Counted from the first letter of the stretch, positions 36,291 to 46,034 are shown. The stretch is DNA of 46,174 nucleotides from Halomonas colorata (GCF_014897985.1 NZ_JABUZA010000038.1:1-46174); one strand, 5' to 3'. Program-made: numbers and translations. The notes: generated by a model from the letters alone, not told the origin.

Positions 36291-36364
36291 CCAGCTAGTG
36301 CCTGCCGCCACTGCGCGCAGGCAATCTCCCCCCTTAGTCCAGGCTAATTAGTAGCCGAAACCAC

Positions 36365-37429
36365 TCAGTCGAAATTACTCAGCCACTGGCTTGCTTCTTC
36401 ATCCCCCAGGCTAGCGGCCTGCTCTAATGCCTGCTCGGCCTGTGTTTCCTCTCCCCAGGCATAGGCTAGCTGACCATACTGGCGCCAGTCCTTGGCTGCC
36501 TGGGTTTGCTCAGCCAGGGCCTGCCACGCGCTTAACGCATTGTCGACGTGCCTGGCCTGCTGCCAGGCCGTCGCCAGCAGCCGTAACGTCTTTTCATCGC
36601 TTTCAACATCGCCGTTTTCCAGCGCTTGAGCTAAATGCTCGGCAGCACGCGCAGGCGTTCCTCCGGCCATATGCAGCTGAATAAGCAGCCACTGATCTTC
36701 TGGCGTCTCAAGCTTACCTAACTGCCAGGCCATTTCCCAAAGACCCGCCGCCACACCGGCCTGACCTGCCTGCTGGGCAAGCCCTGCCGCCTGACGCCAG
36801 GTTTCTATATCACTATCAGGGCTCAACCCATCCACCAGCCAGCTTAGTGCCTGCTCGTTCTGCCCGGCATGGCGCATTACGGCAAGCGCCAGCGCTTGCT
36901 GGCTTTCGTTGAGCTCTGGCGTTTGGCCAATGGCTTGCTCCAGCCGCTCAGCGGCGGCGTCCCACTGCTGCTCTTGCGCCATCAAGCCGACCAATCGCCA
37001 TAACGCCTGGGTGTCCTGCTCGCTATCCAGCCACTCGCTTAGTAAGCCAATCGCCTGCTCATTTTGGCCCGCCGCGCGGCGCAGCGAGGCTTCTTCACGC
37101 AGCCAGCGCGCCGCTTGGTCTGTACCAACGCCACTGGTTTGGCGTGCCGCGGCTAAATGGTCGGCTGCCTGCGCGGGCTGATCCTGGCGAGCCAGGGCGC
37201 CGGCGGCCAGCTGATGATAGAGCGCACTCGCCCAGCGATCAGACGCATTGCCTCCACTTAAGCGCTGGGCCTGGGAGGAAGCGCGCTCGGCCACCGCCTC
37301 AACCGCACCCTCCTCCAACTGCTCCTGCAGGGCTTTCAGATCACGGATGATATCGCCAGGCAGCGGTGCATTGGCCTGGGCGACAGAAGCCCACACGCTG
37401 AACATTAGAATCCACGCTAAACGCTGCAT
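36365..37429 (-). CDS. Periplasmic TPR protein of the TonB2-type operon
   Basis: A 354-residue protein with a signal peptide (MQRLAWILMFSVWASVAQAN). The rest is Ala/Gln/Leu-rich helical repeat, reading as about eight TPR-like pairs (for example AGQNEQAIGLLSEWL, EQQWDAAAERLEQAI, GEETQAEQALEQAASLGDEEA). It starts 4 bases after the tonB stop and is the last gene of the operon. TPR proteins occur next to TonB2/TtpC systems in marine gammaproteobacteria; a scaffold role at the TonB complex or in contacting outer-membrane receptors is an inference. It is not a receptor itself. Confidence 0.85.
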   Translation of the reverse strand: MQRLAWILMFSVWASVAQANAPLPGDIIRDLKALQEQLEEGAVEAVAERASSQAQRLSGGNASDRWASALYHQLAAGALARQDQPAQAADHLAAARQTSGVGTDQAARWLREEASLRRAAGQNEQAIGLLSEWLDSEQDTQALWRLVGLMAQEQQWDAAAERLEQAIGQTPELNESQQALALAVMRHAGQNEQALSWLVDGLSPDSDIETWRQAAGLAQQAGQAGVAAGLWEMAWQLGKLETPEDQWLLIQLHMAGGTPARAAEHLAQALENGDVESDEKTLRLLATAWQQARHVDNALSAWQALAEQTQAAKDWRQYGQLAYAWGEETQAEQALEQAASLGDEEASQWLSNFD

Positions 37430-37433
37430 ACCG

Positions 37434-38198
37434 CTACCTCAACTGAAACTCTATGCGTTGTGTGGCGCGCCGTATCTGCTGGCTGCCCGCAAACTGCCAT
37501 TGCGCAATCGCATCCTGCGCGGCATCTTCAAATACGCGCCGCGGCTGAGCATTGGTTACCCGAATGGAGGAGCGATCAACGCTGCCGTCACGCCGAATAA
37601 TAAATTCCACCTCAACAAACCCTTCCATGCCTCGACGCTGTGCGCGTGAGGGGTACGTGGGGTTGACGCGGTTGGTGGGCGCTACCTGGCCTACACTCAC
37701 CGGCTCATTAGACGGCGGTGCTTCAGCGACGGGCGCTGCTTCACGCGGCGCGGGCGCTTCGGTGGGCGTCGCGGCAGGTGCTGGTTCAGCTGGCGGCTCA
37801 GGCGTTGGCTCCGGTGCAGGGTCTGGCCGCGGCGTTGGCTCGGGCGTGGGCTCGGGGGTAATTTCCGCTAGCTCCGGCAGCTCATTATCCATTTCAACCG
37901 GCTCGAGGGGCACCTCGGGCAGCTCGACCTCAGGTAGCGTAATAGCGCTATCGGTTACCGGAGGAGGCTCAGGCGTTGGCATGGGGGGTGGCGCCTGCTG
38001 GGGAGCCGCCTGTGCAGGCTGAGGTGCAGGCGCCTCTTGCTCAGGCGCGACCTCAGGTGCTTCAACCATATTCATCGTCATGGTCATTATGGGCTGTTCG
38101 GGCTCACTTTCTGGCGGTGTTACTAATAGCGCCAGCAGCCAGAACAGCCCGACTGCCAACGTAATTCCCACAAGAAACGATACCGTATGACGTATCAT
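37434..38198 (-). CDS. tonB: TonB-family energy transducer
   Basis: Transmits proton-motive force from ExbB/ExbD to outer-membrane receptors. It is 254 residues: an uncleaved N-terminal anchor (SFLVGITLAVGLFWLLALLV), a long Pro/Glu/Ala-rich periplasm-spanning rod (about residues 30-165, with PEPTPEPTPRPDP), and a C-terminal TonB domain with PTYPSRAQRRGMEGFVEVEF and GSVDRSSIRV. The YPxxAxxxGxEG box is in the form YPSRAQRRGMEG. It overlaps exbD by 4 bases. The single anchor and operon place it in the TonB2 class. Confidence 0.92.
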   Translation of the reverse strand: MIRHTVSFLVGITLAVGLFWLLALLVTPPESEPEQPIMTMTMNMVEAPEVAPEQEAPAPQPAQAAPQQAPPPMPTPEPPPVTDSAITLPEVELPEVPLEPVEMDNELPELAEITPEPTPEPTPRPDPAPEPTPEPPAEPAPAATPTEAPAPREAAPVAEAPPSNEPVSVGQVAPTNRVNPTYPSRAQRRGMEGFVEVEFIIRRDGSVDRSSIRVTNAQPRRVFEDAAQDAIAQWQFAGSQQIRRATQRIEFQLR

Positions 38199-38602
38199 GG
38201 CGCGCTCCGACTCGCCGCCACGGCCACCTGGTCAACGCCAGCCTCTTTCAAGCGGTCCATGACTTCAATCAACAGCCCCGTGGTGGACTCACGATCCGCC
38301 TGGATAACGGCAGACCCCTGCTCGGTCAACATTCCGGCCACTTCGCGCCCGACCTGATGGACATCCACGGGCTTGCCGTCCACCCAAACGGCGCCTTCAG
38401 GAGTAATGGCCACCAGCACCTGGGCTTCCGGACGCGGGCTTGCCGCACTCGATTCTGGGCGTTCAATCTCGATACCGCTTTCTTTAATAAAACTGGTCGT
38501 TACGATAAAGAAGATCAGCATAATGAACACCACGTCCAGCATGGGCGTCAGATTGACCTCATTGCTTTCTGCGTTTGCGTCCATTGAACGGCGTCTACGC
38601 AT
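38195..38602 (-). CDS. exbD: ExbD/TolR-family proton channel protein
   Basis: Inner-membrane partner of ExbB in the TonB motor. From ATG 38602 it has 135 residues; the start 3 bases before is equally close to the GGAGGA site, and an upstream frame is not needed. Basic N-terminus MRRRRSMDANAES, then the single membrane segment with the proton-carrying Asp in NLTPMLDVVFIMLIFFIVT, then a periplasmic domain (QVLVAITPEGAVWVDGKPV). It overlaps exbB by 8 bases. Confidence 0.93.
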   Translation of the reverse strand: MRRRRSMDANAESNEVNLTPMLDVVFIMLIFFIVTTSFIKESGIEIERPESSAASPRPEAQVLVAITPEGAVWVDGKPVDVHQVGREVAGMLTEQGSAVIQADRESTTGLLIEVMDRLKEAGVDQVAVAASRSAP

Positions 38603-39137
38603 CATTCTCCTCCAAGGCACGTGCCAAGCGGTCATGTAACCGCTGGTCTTCGCGACGAATCACGTGCTCTAAACGACTAATAAACAATAGCCCCACCACT
38701 GCAATCGCCATACCGGTCAACGTGGGCAGCGTTGCACGCGCCACACCGTCGGCCATGGCGCGCGCCTGATGCGTGTCACTCATAGAGAGGCTATCAAAGA
38801 CAGTAATCATGCCGGTGACGGTGCCCAACAGACCTAACAGCGGGCAGAGCGCCACCAGCAGTTTTAACCAGGGCAGCGGACGACGAAGCCTGGCAACCAG
38901 CGCTTCTGTCCATACGTGGCGCAGCGTACGCGCGCTCCAGCTGCGGTGGTCGCTGCGCGCAGTCCAGCGGCGAATCAACTGCCGACGGGCGGAGCGCCAG
39001 GTAATGCGGTAGTACCACCAGCGCTCTATCGCCATGCCAAACACCAGCACCGCGACCAACGCCAGCACGACCAGCACCGCACCACCGGCATCGACCAGCC
39101 GCTCTACCGGTTCAAGCCAGAGAGGTAGCGTGGGCAT
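38595..39137 (-). CDS. exbB: ExbB/TolQ-family proton channel protein (short)
   Basis: A 180-residue membrane protein with three membrane segments: near 17-38 (AGGAVLVVLALVAVLVFGMA), 90-110 (LKLLVALCPLLGLLGTVTGMI) and 135-155 (LPTLTGMAIAVVGLLFISRL). The GLLGTVTGMIxxF and GxAxA elements belong to the MotA/TolQ/ExbB family. It lies one base after the longer ExbB-like gene and just before exbD, so the operon carries two ExbB-type proteins, as TonB2 systems do. Confidence 0.92.
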   Translation of the reverse strand: MPTLPLWLEPVERLVDAGGAVLVVLALVAVLVFGMAIERWWYYRITWRSARRQLIRRWTARSDHRSWSARTLRHVWTEALVARLRRPLPWLKLLVALCPLLGLLGTVTGMITVFDSLSMSDTHQARAMADGVARATLPTLTGMAIAVVGLLFISRLEHVIRREDQRLHDRLARALEENDA

Positions 39138-39138
39138 A

Positions 39139-40503
39139 TCAATTCACCGCAGTGGCATGAACAGTAGATTGAGCTTCCAAATGATCTGCCAGGGTCGCGC
39201 TCGCCTCGCCCTCGATCACTTGGCTTAGATGACGGCTGCGGCTCGCCAGCGCCGTTTGCGCAAACAGCAAAGGCACCGCCGTAATCAGGCCTAGAACCGT
39301 GGTGACCAATGCCTGGCTAATCCCCCCAGCCATTAACTGCGGGTCGCCGGTACCAAACACGGTGATGGCCTGAAACGTTACGATCATGCCGGTGACCGTA
39401 CCCAGCAGACCCAGCAGCGGCGCAATGGCGGCCAGCAGCTTAACAATCGGCTGGCCCCGTTCAATGCGCGGCAACTCTGCCAGCACCGCCTCATCCAGGC
39501 GCGCTTCCAATGCTTCAGGGGTCTGGTGTTTATCCATCTCCTTAAAGCGTAGCAACACGCGGCCTAGCGGATTATGCGTCTGCAGCTGGTCAAGCGACTG
39601 GCGCTGGCGGCGCACGCGAACGCTCTGCAGTACTAAATAGATATATTGAACCAGTGCTACCAGCAGACCCAACACTCCCAGCACTACAATCACGTAACCC
39701 ACGTATCCGCCTTGCTGGAAACGCTCCCAGAGACTTGGACGCTGGGAAAGCGCCTGTAAGACGGGTCCCTGAGTGGGGTCGATCATGAACTCCCGACTGT
39801 CACCCTGATGGTAAGCCGCGAGAACATTCTGAATTTCAGCTGGCGTACGCGGCACTTCAGCCAAATGGTCATTATCACCATCCTGACGCAGCAGCGCGGT
39901 TTCGGTAAACGCGGCAAAATCGCCTAAACGCACCACGTCACGCGGCGCAATAGTGCCACTAGCATCGGCTACCGGCAGCTCCAAACGCTCAGCCTGGCCG
40001 GTTTTTGCCGTTAGTCTGGCTAAACTATCGACCACACCTTCCAGCTGGATACGCTCAAGCACTTCGGCATCATCCAAGCGAGGGGGCAGTACTTCTTCAT
40101 GTAAGGTTAACCAGCTTTCTTCGCCTAGCGCGCTGCGCACTTCGGTGCTATGCCGGGCAAGGTTTGCAAGCAGCCCCGAAAGCGCTTCGCCCTGTTCATC
40201 TTGTCGCGCGGTTAATTCACTGGCCTGCTCAGACTGTTCGGCCTGCCGAGCTTGCAGCGCCTCACGCCGCTCTTCAGCCGACTGATGGGCCGCTCGGGCG
40301 TCTTCAAGCGCGGCGTTTAACGCTTGCTGGTCTTCCAGAAAGTTTTCCAAGCGCTCCTGGTCGCGCATTTCGGCGGCCTGACGCGCTTCACGCAGTGATG
40401 AAACGCTATCGCTTTGCGCCGAAGACACACCGCTGACAGCAAGAAGCCCCATCAGCAGGCAGGCGCCGCCCAGACGCTGAAGACGCTGGCTATTCAGGCT
40501 CAT
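39139..40503 (-). CDS. TtpC-like MotA/TolQ/ExbB protein with periplasmic domain
   Basis: A 454-residue protein from ATG 40503 (MSLNSQRLQRLGGACLLMG, preceded by GGGAGGT); the frame extends 62 codons further but those overlap the DUF3450 gene. It has a signal peptide ending VSSAQ, a long Gln/Glu/Ala-rich coiled coil (about 30-150), a linker, and a C-terminal ExbB domain with membrane segments including GYVIVVLGVLGLLVALVQYI and LLGLLGTVTGMIVTFQAI. This architecture matches TtpC of Vibrio, which is essential for the TonB2 system. It overlaps the DUF3450 gene by 14 bases. Confidence 0.88.
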   Translation of the reverse strand: MSLNSQRLQRLGGACLLMGLLAVSGVSSAQSDSVSSLREARQAAEMRDQERLENFLEDQQALNAALEDARAAHQSAEERREALQARQAEQSEQASELTARQDEQGEALSGLLANLARHSTEVRSALGEESWLTLHEEVLPPRLDDAEVLERIQLEGVVDSLARLTAKTGQAERLELPVADASGTIAPRDVVRLGDFAAFTETALLRQDGDNDHLAEVPRTPAEIQNVLAAYHQGDSREFMIDPTQGPVLQALSQRPSLWERFQQGGYVGYVIVVLGVLGLLVALVQYIYLVLQSVRVRRQRQSLDQLQTHNPLGRVLLRFKEMDKHQTPEALEARLDEAVLAELPRIERGQPIVKLLAAIAPLLGLLGTVTGMIVTFQAITVFGTGDPQLMAGGISQALVTTVLGLITAVPLLFAQTALASRSRHLSQVIEGEASATLADHLEAQSTVHATAVN

Positions 40504-41299
40504 GGCTGACCTCCCTGTTGTTCTGAAAAGATTGTTCTGAAACGGTGATCGACAGCGGCAACCGCAGCAGATCCGGTGTGCGCTGGTCGGCCGCGATACG
40601 CAGACCGTTGCGCACTTCGCGTCGCGCGCGTTCATCCAAGGGCTGCCACTCGTTGCTCGCAGCGTCCCAAACGCCCCCTTCACGTGCATCAGGCGTCAGG
40701 TAATAAAAGCCGATACGGCCTACGCGCAAATAGTCCACTTCGCGCACGCTGCCTTCAGCGCTCTGCAAACGTCCGCGCCAGTTATCGATTTCACGCCCGT
40801 AGTCCAGCTCGGCTCGCCATGCTTCCAGCAAGCTATTGATGCGCTCAACCGTATCTTCGCCCTGCTGCCCTTCAGAAGTTGTCACTCGCGCCAAACGCTC
40901 ATCGCGTAAAAACGGCAGGTCGCGCTCAATCCAGCGGGTTAGCTGTTCTTGCATATCCTGCTCGATCAAGGGTAGCGCGGCACGGGTCTCTTCGAGCGTA
41001 TCCAGCGCGGTATTTAAACGCTGCTGGCGCTCGGCTTCCTCTGCCAGACGCACGCTTAACGAGGCGTTTGTGGCATCCATTTGGCGCGTTTCACGCTCCA
41101 AACGGCGCAGTTCTTCTAGCGCTTCTCGGGTTTCTTCATCGGCTGCGTCAATTTGCTGTTGCAGAGCCGCTTGGGTTTGCTGGGCTTCTACACTCTGGGC
41201 CGCCTGGCCCGCTGTTTCATCGCTTGCCATTAGCGTACCGCTGACTAGCACGCAGGCTAGGCAGCACCCACGCAAGACAAAGAAAGGCCTGTTCAGCAC
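40490..41299 (-). CDS. DUF3450 family coiled-coil protein
   Basis: A 269-residue protein starting at GTG 41299 behind GGAGAG. It has a signal peptide (FFVLRGCCLACVLVSGTLMAS), possibly with a lipobox-like Cys region but no clear cleavage motif. A heptad-like coiled coil runs over about 35-120 (QQQIDAADEETREALEELRR). A C-terminal domain has LEAWRAELDYGREIDNWRG and YLRVGRIGFYYLTPD. DUF3450 proteins are found beside TtpC-type ExbB genes. It is the first gene of the six-gene operon and follows the Fur box. Confidence 0.87.
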   Translation of the reverse strand: MLNRPFFVLRGCCLACVLVSGTLMASDETAGQAAQSVEAQQTQAALQQQIDAADEETREALEELRRLERETRQMDATNASLSVRLAEEAERQQRLNTALDTLEETRAALPLIEQDMQEQLTRWIERDLPFLRDERLARVTTSEGQQGEDTVERINSLLEAWRAELDYGREIDNWRGRLQSAEGSVREVDYLRVGRIGFYYLTPDAREGGVWDAASNEWQPLDERARREVRNGLRIAADQRTPDLLRLPLSITVSEQSFQNNREVSHEPE

Positions 41300-41414
41300 G
41301 TCGACTCTCCGTTACTGCCCAGCGGGCTTTAAAAATGGCCGCGCTAGAAACTAATTAGTTATAAGAACGATTTGCGTTTAAATTCTACGTGCCTAGCCTA
41401 CCACTATCACAATA

Positions 41415-41433
41415 AATGACAATATTTATCATT
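41415..41433. promoter_or_regulatory. Fur box upstream of the TonB2-type operon
   Basis: On the minus strand the 15-base core TGATAAATATTGTCA matches the Fur 7-1-7 consensus TGATAATNATTATCA at all but two positions. With its flanks it forms the near-palindrome AATGATAAATATTGTCATT. It lies about 115 bases before the GTG of the DUF3450 gene. Iron-loaded Fur should therefore repress the operon. Confidence 0.8.
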
Positions 41434-41472
41434 CACATCAAGGCGCTTTTTGCTTTCTTTCGGATATAAAAA

Positions 41473-41492
41473 AGGGCGCCTACTGGCGCCCT
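41473..41492 (-). terminator. Intrinsic terminator of the Nudix gene
   Basis: AGGGCGCC and GGCGCCCT enclose a TACT/AGTA loop. On the minus strand the stem is followed by TTTTTTATAT, an ideal U-tract. It sits 38 bases after the Nudix stop. Confidence 0.9.
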
Positions 41493-41530
41493 GGTTATAA
41501 TGCTGAATTAGCCACTTAGGCTTGGTACTT

Positions 41531-41938
41531 TTAAACGTTCAACATTACATAGTCTTTGGTTAGCGGAGCCAGAGGAAGCTCCCACGCCTGCTCACGGCTG
41601 ACCCATATGGCTTCTGCTATTTCAGCCGCAGCCTCTACCGGCTCATCAATCACCAGCCCATAAAGCTGCGCTTCTATAGTCACGCCAGGCTCATTCGCCG
41701 CCGGTGCTGTTTGCACACCCAAAGAAAGCAGCCGATCTTCAGTGACCTGCAAACCTAGCTCTTCTTGAAGCTCACGGCATAGCGCCGCCAACGCGGTTTC
41801 GCCCGGGTCGATCTTGCCGCCCGGCTGCATAAAGAAAGCCGTGTCCTGTTTACGCACCAGCAGCAGGCGACCATCGGGATCACTCACAACGGCCGCTACA
41901 ATTTTCATTACGCTGACTGTTGGCGTTACATCTGGCAT
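41531..41938 (-). CDS. Nudix hydrolase
   Basis: A 135-residue hydrolase of nucleoside diphosphates linked to another moiety. The Nudix box is complete: GGKIDPGETALAALCRELQE followed by ELGL, with the metal-binding RE..EE residues. Size and the opening VAAVVSDPDGRLLLVRKQD are those of MutT-like or ADP-ribose-type enzymes, but the substrate cannot be told. It starts at ATG 41938 behind GAGGGAAGAG and is preceded by a heptamer repeat. Confidence 0.9.
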   Translation of the reverse strand: MPDVTPTVSVMKIVAAVVSDPDGRLLLVRKQDTAFFMQPGGKIDPGETALAALCRELQEELGLQVTEDRLLSLGVQTAPAANEPGVTIEAQLYGLVIDEPVEAAAEIAEAIWVSREQAWELPLAPLTKDYVMLNV

Positions 41939-41961
41939 GGCTCTTCCCTCTTTTTATACGT

Positions 41962-41989
41962 ACCACTTACCACTTACCACTTACCACTT
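41962..41989. repeat. Heptamer tandem repeat, four units, before the Nudix gene
   Basis: Four exact copies of ACCACTT (AAGTGGT on the minus strand) in tandem, then a partial fifth. They lie just upstream of a TATAAA at 41952-41957 on the minus strand, where the -35 region of the Nudix promoter should be. Confidence 0.85.
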
Positions 41990-42023
41990 ACCGTTTACTC
42001 TAACACTTATCGGGCTAGCGCTA

Positions 42024-42998
<975 letters not shown>

Positions 42999-43013
42999 TT
43001 ACTCTCATCAAAA

Positions 43014-43034
43014 GCGCCGTATTATATACGGCGC
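43014..43034 (-). terminator. Hairpin between nrdE and nrdF
   Basis: A perfect 9-bp stem (GCGCCGTAT/ATACGGCGC) with a 3-base loop. On the minus strand it is followed by TTTTGATGAGAG. This is at best a partial terminator or an mRNA stability element that could set NrdE:NrdF levels. The weak GAGAG ribosome binding site of nrdF follows it directly. Confidence 0.5.
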
Positions 43035-43079
43035 GTAAAAACGGATATCAGATGCTGGCGCGAGCCCCAGGCACAAAGA

Positions 43080-45263
43080 TTAAAGCGTGCAGGAAACGCA
43101 GCCTTCAATTTCCGTACCTTCCAGCGCGCTTTGGCGCAGGCGGATGTAATAAAGCGTTTTAATGCCTTTGCGCCAGGCGTAAATTTGCGCCTTGTTGATA
43201 TCACGCGTTGTGGCGGTATCCGGGAAGAACAGGGTCAGTGAAAGCCCCTGGTCTACGTGCTTGGAAGCCTCGGCATAGGTGTCAATAATCTTCTCAGGAC
43301 CAATTTCGTAGGCATCCTGGAAGTAATCGAAATTGGCCTCGTTCAAGAACGGCGCCGAATAATAAACACGCCCCAGCTTGCCCTCTTTACGAATTTCGAT
43401 TCTGGCCGCTACCGGGTGGATACTGGAAGTCGAGTGATTGATATACGAAATCGAACCAGTCGGCGGCACTGCCTGCAAGTTGCGGTTGTAAAGCCCGTGT
43501 GCCATTACGGACGCTTTCAGCTCCTGCCAGTCCTGCTGAGTGGGTAGCGTAATATTGCTACGCTCAAACAGCCCACGGACTTTCTCGGTACGCGGCAGCC
43601 ACTCTTGATCAACGTACTTATCAAAAAACTCGCCCGTTGCGTACGTGGAATCTGCAAAGCCTGCAAAGGTATCGTTATGCTCAACCGCCAGACGGTTGGA
43701 CGCACGGATAGCGTAAAACGCAATGCAGTAGAAGTAGAGGTTGGTGAAGTCCAATCCTTCTTCAGAGCCGTAATAAATGTGCTCGCGCGCCAGGTAGCCG
43801 TGCAGGTTCATTTGACCAAGGCCGATCGCGCGGGATTTGGCGTTACCTTCAGCAATGGAAGGCACGCTTTTCAGGTTGCTCATTTCAGAAACAGCCGTTA
43901 ACCCGCGAATCGCAATTTCAACGCTTTCGCCAATATTGCCGGCATCCATTACCTTGGCAATGTTCATTGAGCCTAGGTTGCAGGAAATGTCCTGACCCAT
44001 TTGGCGATAGCCAAGGTCATCGTCATATTCTGTCGGCGTGTTCACCTGCAGAATTTCCGAGCATAGGTTACTCATATTGATACGCCCGGCAATCGGGTTC
44101 GCCCGGTTTACCGTATCTTCAAACATGATGTACGGATAGCCTGACTCGAACTGCAGCTCTGCCAGCGTCTGGAAGAACGCGCGCGCATTGATTTTCTGCT
44201 TACGAATACGCGCGTCCGCTACCATCTCGTGGTATTTCTCGGTGACGCTGATATCGCCAAACGGTACGCCGTAAACACGTTCGACATCATAGGGCGAGAA
44301 CAGGTACATATCGTCGTTACGCTTGGCAAGCTCAAACGTAATATCCGGAATGGTGACGCCCAGCGACAGCGTTTTGATACGGATTTTTTCATCCGCGTTT
44401 TCACGCTTGGTATCCAGAAAACGCAGGATATCCGGGTGGTGCGCGTTGAGATATACCGCACCTGCACCCTGGCGAGCACCCAGCTGGTTGGCGTAGGAGA
44501 AAGCGTCTTCGAGCAGCTTCATGATCGGAATAATGCCCGACGACTGGTTCTCGATGCGCTTGATGGGCGCGCCAGCCTCACGAATATTGGTCAGCAGGAA
44601 GGCCACGCCTCCACCGCGCTTGGAGAGCTGCAGCGCTGAGTTAATCGAGCGGCCAATCGACTCCATGTTGTCTTCAATACGCAACAGAAAGCACGATACC
44701 AATTCACCGCGCTGCTGCTTACCGCAGTTAAGAAACGTTGGTGTCGCTGGCTGGAAGCGACCGCTGATCACTTCATCGACCAGGGATTTTGCCAGTGCTT
44801 CATCACCACGGGCCAGGGTCAGTGCCACCATGCAGACGCGGTCTTCATAGCGCTCAAGGTAACGCTTGCCGTCGAACGTTTTAAGCGTATAGCTGGTGTA
44901 GTACTTAAAGGCGCCTAGAAAGCTTGGGAACCGGAATTTGTAGGCATACGCCTGCTCAAAAAGCGCCTTAATAAAGGCGAAACTGTACTGGCCCAGCATT
45001 TCTGCTTCGTAATAGCCCTCTTCCATCAGATAGTCGAGTTTTTCTTCCAGCGAGTGGAAAAAGACCGTGTTCTGATTAACATGCTGCAAGAAATACTGAC
45101 GCGCAGCTTCACGATCTTTATCCAGCTGTAATTCGCCGTTGGCACCGTACAAATTAAGCATCGCGTTGAGCGCGTGATAATCCAATGTACGCGCCTCGGA
45201 GGCTCCCGTAGCCGGCCGTTTTGATTCAGCCAAGTTTTTCGTGACTAGGTTTGTCGTTTCCAA
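43080..45263 (-). CDS. nrdE: Class Ib ribonucleotide reductase alpha subunit
   Basis: Reduces NDPs to dNDPs. It is 727 residues, without an N-terminal ATP cone, as expected for class Ib. Similarity to E. coli NrdE is very high. Radical and active-site parts are visible: [52 protein letters not shown] and the C-terminal redox pair in GCVSCTL. The start is TTG 45263 behind AGGAG; it overlaps nrdI by 19 bases. NrdH is expected to re-reduce the C-terminal cysteines. Confidence 0.96.
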   Translation of the reverse strand: METTNLVTKNLAESKRPATGASEARTLDYHALNAMLNLYGANGELQLDKDREAARQYFLQHVNQNTVFFHSLEEKLDYLMEEGYYEAEMLGQYSFAFIKALFEQAYAYKFRFPSFLGAFKYYTSYTLKTFDGKRYLERYEDRVCMVALTLARGDEALAKSLVDEVISGRFQPATPTFLNCGKQQRGELVSCFLLRIEDNMESIGRSINSALQLSKRGGGVAFLLTNIREAGAPIKRIENQSSGIIPIMKLLEDAFSYANQLGARQGAGAVYLNAHHPDILRFLDTKRENADEKIRIKTLSLGVTIPDITFELAKRNDDMYLFSPYDVERVYGVPFGDISVTEKYHEMVADARIRKQKINARAFFQTLAELQFESGYPYIMFEDTVNRANPIAGRINMSNLCSEILQVNTPTEYDDDLGYRQMGQDISCNLGSMNIAKVMDAGNIGESVEIAIRGLTAVSEMSNLKSVPSIAEGNAKSRAIGLGQMNLHGYLAREHIYYGSEEGLDFTNLYFYCIAFYAIRASNRLAVEHNDTFAGFADSTYATGEFFDKYVDQEWLPRTEKVRGLFERSNITLPTQQDWQELKASVMAHGLYNRNLQAVPPTGSISYINHSTSSIHPVAARIEIRKEGKLGRVYYSAPFLNEANFDYFQDAYEIGPEKIIDTYAEASKHVDQGLSLTLFFPDTATTRDINKAQIYAWRKGIKTLYYIRLRQSALEGTEIEGCVSCTL

Positions 45264-45652
45264 AACTCTTCTACTCCTTTGCGGACCTTGGCGACGTCGT
45301 CGTCGGTGCCAAATAATTCAAATCTATATAACAATGGCACCTGACACTTCTCTGCAATGACGCGTCCAGCCAGGCCATACGCTTCGCCAAAATTAGTGTT
45401 TCCGGCAGCAATGACGCCGCAAATAAGGCGTCGATTCTGTTCATCGTTGAGAAAACGGATCACTTGCCCTGGCACTGCGCCTTTTGCTTCTCCGCCCCCA
45501 TAGGTGGGCGTGATCAATATGTAAGGTGTAGTGACATGTAGCATCGGTTCATCACGCCCAAGCGGAAGCCGTTGAGCAGCCAGACCAAGTTTCTGTACAA
45601 AACGATGAGTGTTACCTGACTTGGTGGAAAAATAGACCAGGCTGCCAGCCAT
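45245..45652 (-). CDS. nrdI: Flavodoxin-like NrdI protein
   Basis: Flavoprotein that supplies oxidant for assembling the Mn2-tyrosyl cofactor of NrdF. From ATG 45652 ([18 protein letters not shown]) it has 135 residues, the family length. An ATG at 45682 would add ten residues and is closer to nrdH; neither has a good ribosome binding site, so translational coupling is likely. Flavin-binding segments are [40 protein letters not shown] and [13 protein letters not shown]. Confidence 0.93.
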   Translation of the reverse strand: MAGSLVYFSTKSGNTHRFVQKLGLAAQRLPLGRDEPMLHVTTPYILITPTYGGGEAKGAVPGQVIRFLNDEQNRRLICGVIAAGNTNFGEAYGLAGRVIAEKCQVPLLYRFELFGTDDDVAKVRKGVEEFWKRQT

Positions 45653-45688
45653 TGGTGATTCAGCGGCGGCGTCCACCAACATAAATAT

Positions 45689-45910
45689 TTACGCCAATGC
45701 TTGAATACGATCAGGACGGAAGCCTGACCAGTGGTCATCGCCTGCTACCACAACAGGAAGCTGACGGTAGCCAAGGGCTTCTACTTCTTGTTGGGCACCC
45801 GACTCAGCCGTAATATCGATAACGGTATACTCTAAACCGTGCTTATCCAGAGCGCGATACGTGGCGGTGCACTGAACACAAGCAGGCTTGCTATAAATCT
45901 GGATTGCCAT
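45689..45910 (-). CDS. nrdH: Glutaredoxin-like NrdH
   Basis: Small redox protein that passes electrons to NrdE. From ATG 45910 it has 73 residues; ATG 45916 is too close to the AGGA site. The active-site CVQC is in YSKPACVQCTATYRAL, and the NrdH-type C-terminus shows GYRQLPVVV and WSGFRPDRI. It is the first gene of the nrdHIEF operon, directly under two NrdR boxes. Confidence 0.94.
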   Translation of the reverse strand: MAIQIYSKPACVQCTATYRALDKHGLEYTVIDITAESGAQQEVEALGYRQLPVVVAGDDHWSGFRPDRIQALA

Positions 45911-45987
45911 GGTCATTTTTCCTTTTCATAGCGGTATTTTTCAGGTAGAGCAGCGTTAGTGCTTCACCCTCTCTAAAGACAGCACGC

Positions 45988-46003
45988 ATACTATATATAG
46001 ACC
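45988..46003 (-). promoter_or_regulatory. NrdR box 1
   Basis: The core CTATATATAG at 45991-46000 matches the NrdR consensus CwAtATaTwG at every position. It contains the -10 element TATATA of the nrdH promoter, whose -35 is TTGAAT (46021-46016, 16-base spacer). Bound NrdR should block transcription. Confidence 0.8.
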
Positions 46004-46018
46004 ATGAGAAAATCAATT

Positions 46019-46034
46019 CAAGCATATATGGTAT
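46019..46034 (-). promoter_or_regulatory. NrdR box 2
   Basis: The core GCATATATGG at 46022-46031 matches the NrdR consensus at 7 of 10 positions. Its centre is 31 bases from box 1, the spacing typical of paired NrdR boxes (three helical turns). It overlaps the -35 element. Confidence 0.65.

Noticed and set aside
36291..36364. Weak hairpin GCCTGC/GCAGGC after xthA
   Set aside because: Six-bp stem with large loop and no T-run; not strong enough to call a terminator.
37552..38022. Long plus-strand Gly/Ser-rich frame opposite tonB
   Set aside because: It is the mirror of the Pro/Glu-rich TonB rod; low-complexity antisense with no start signals.
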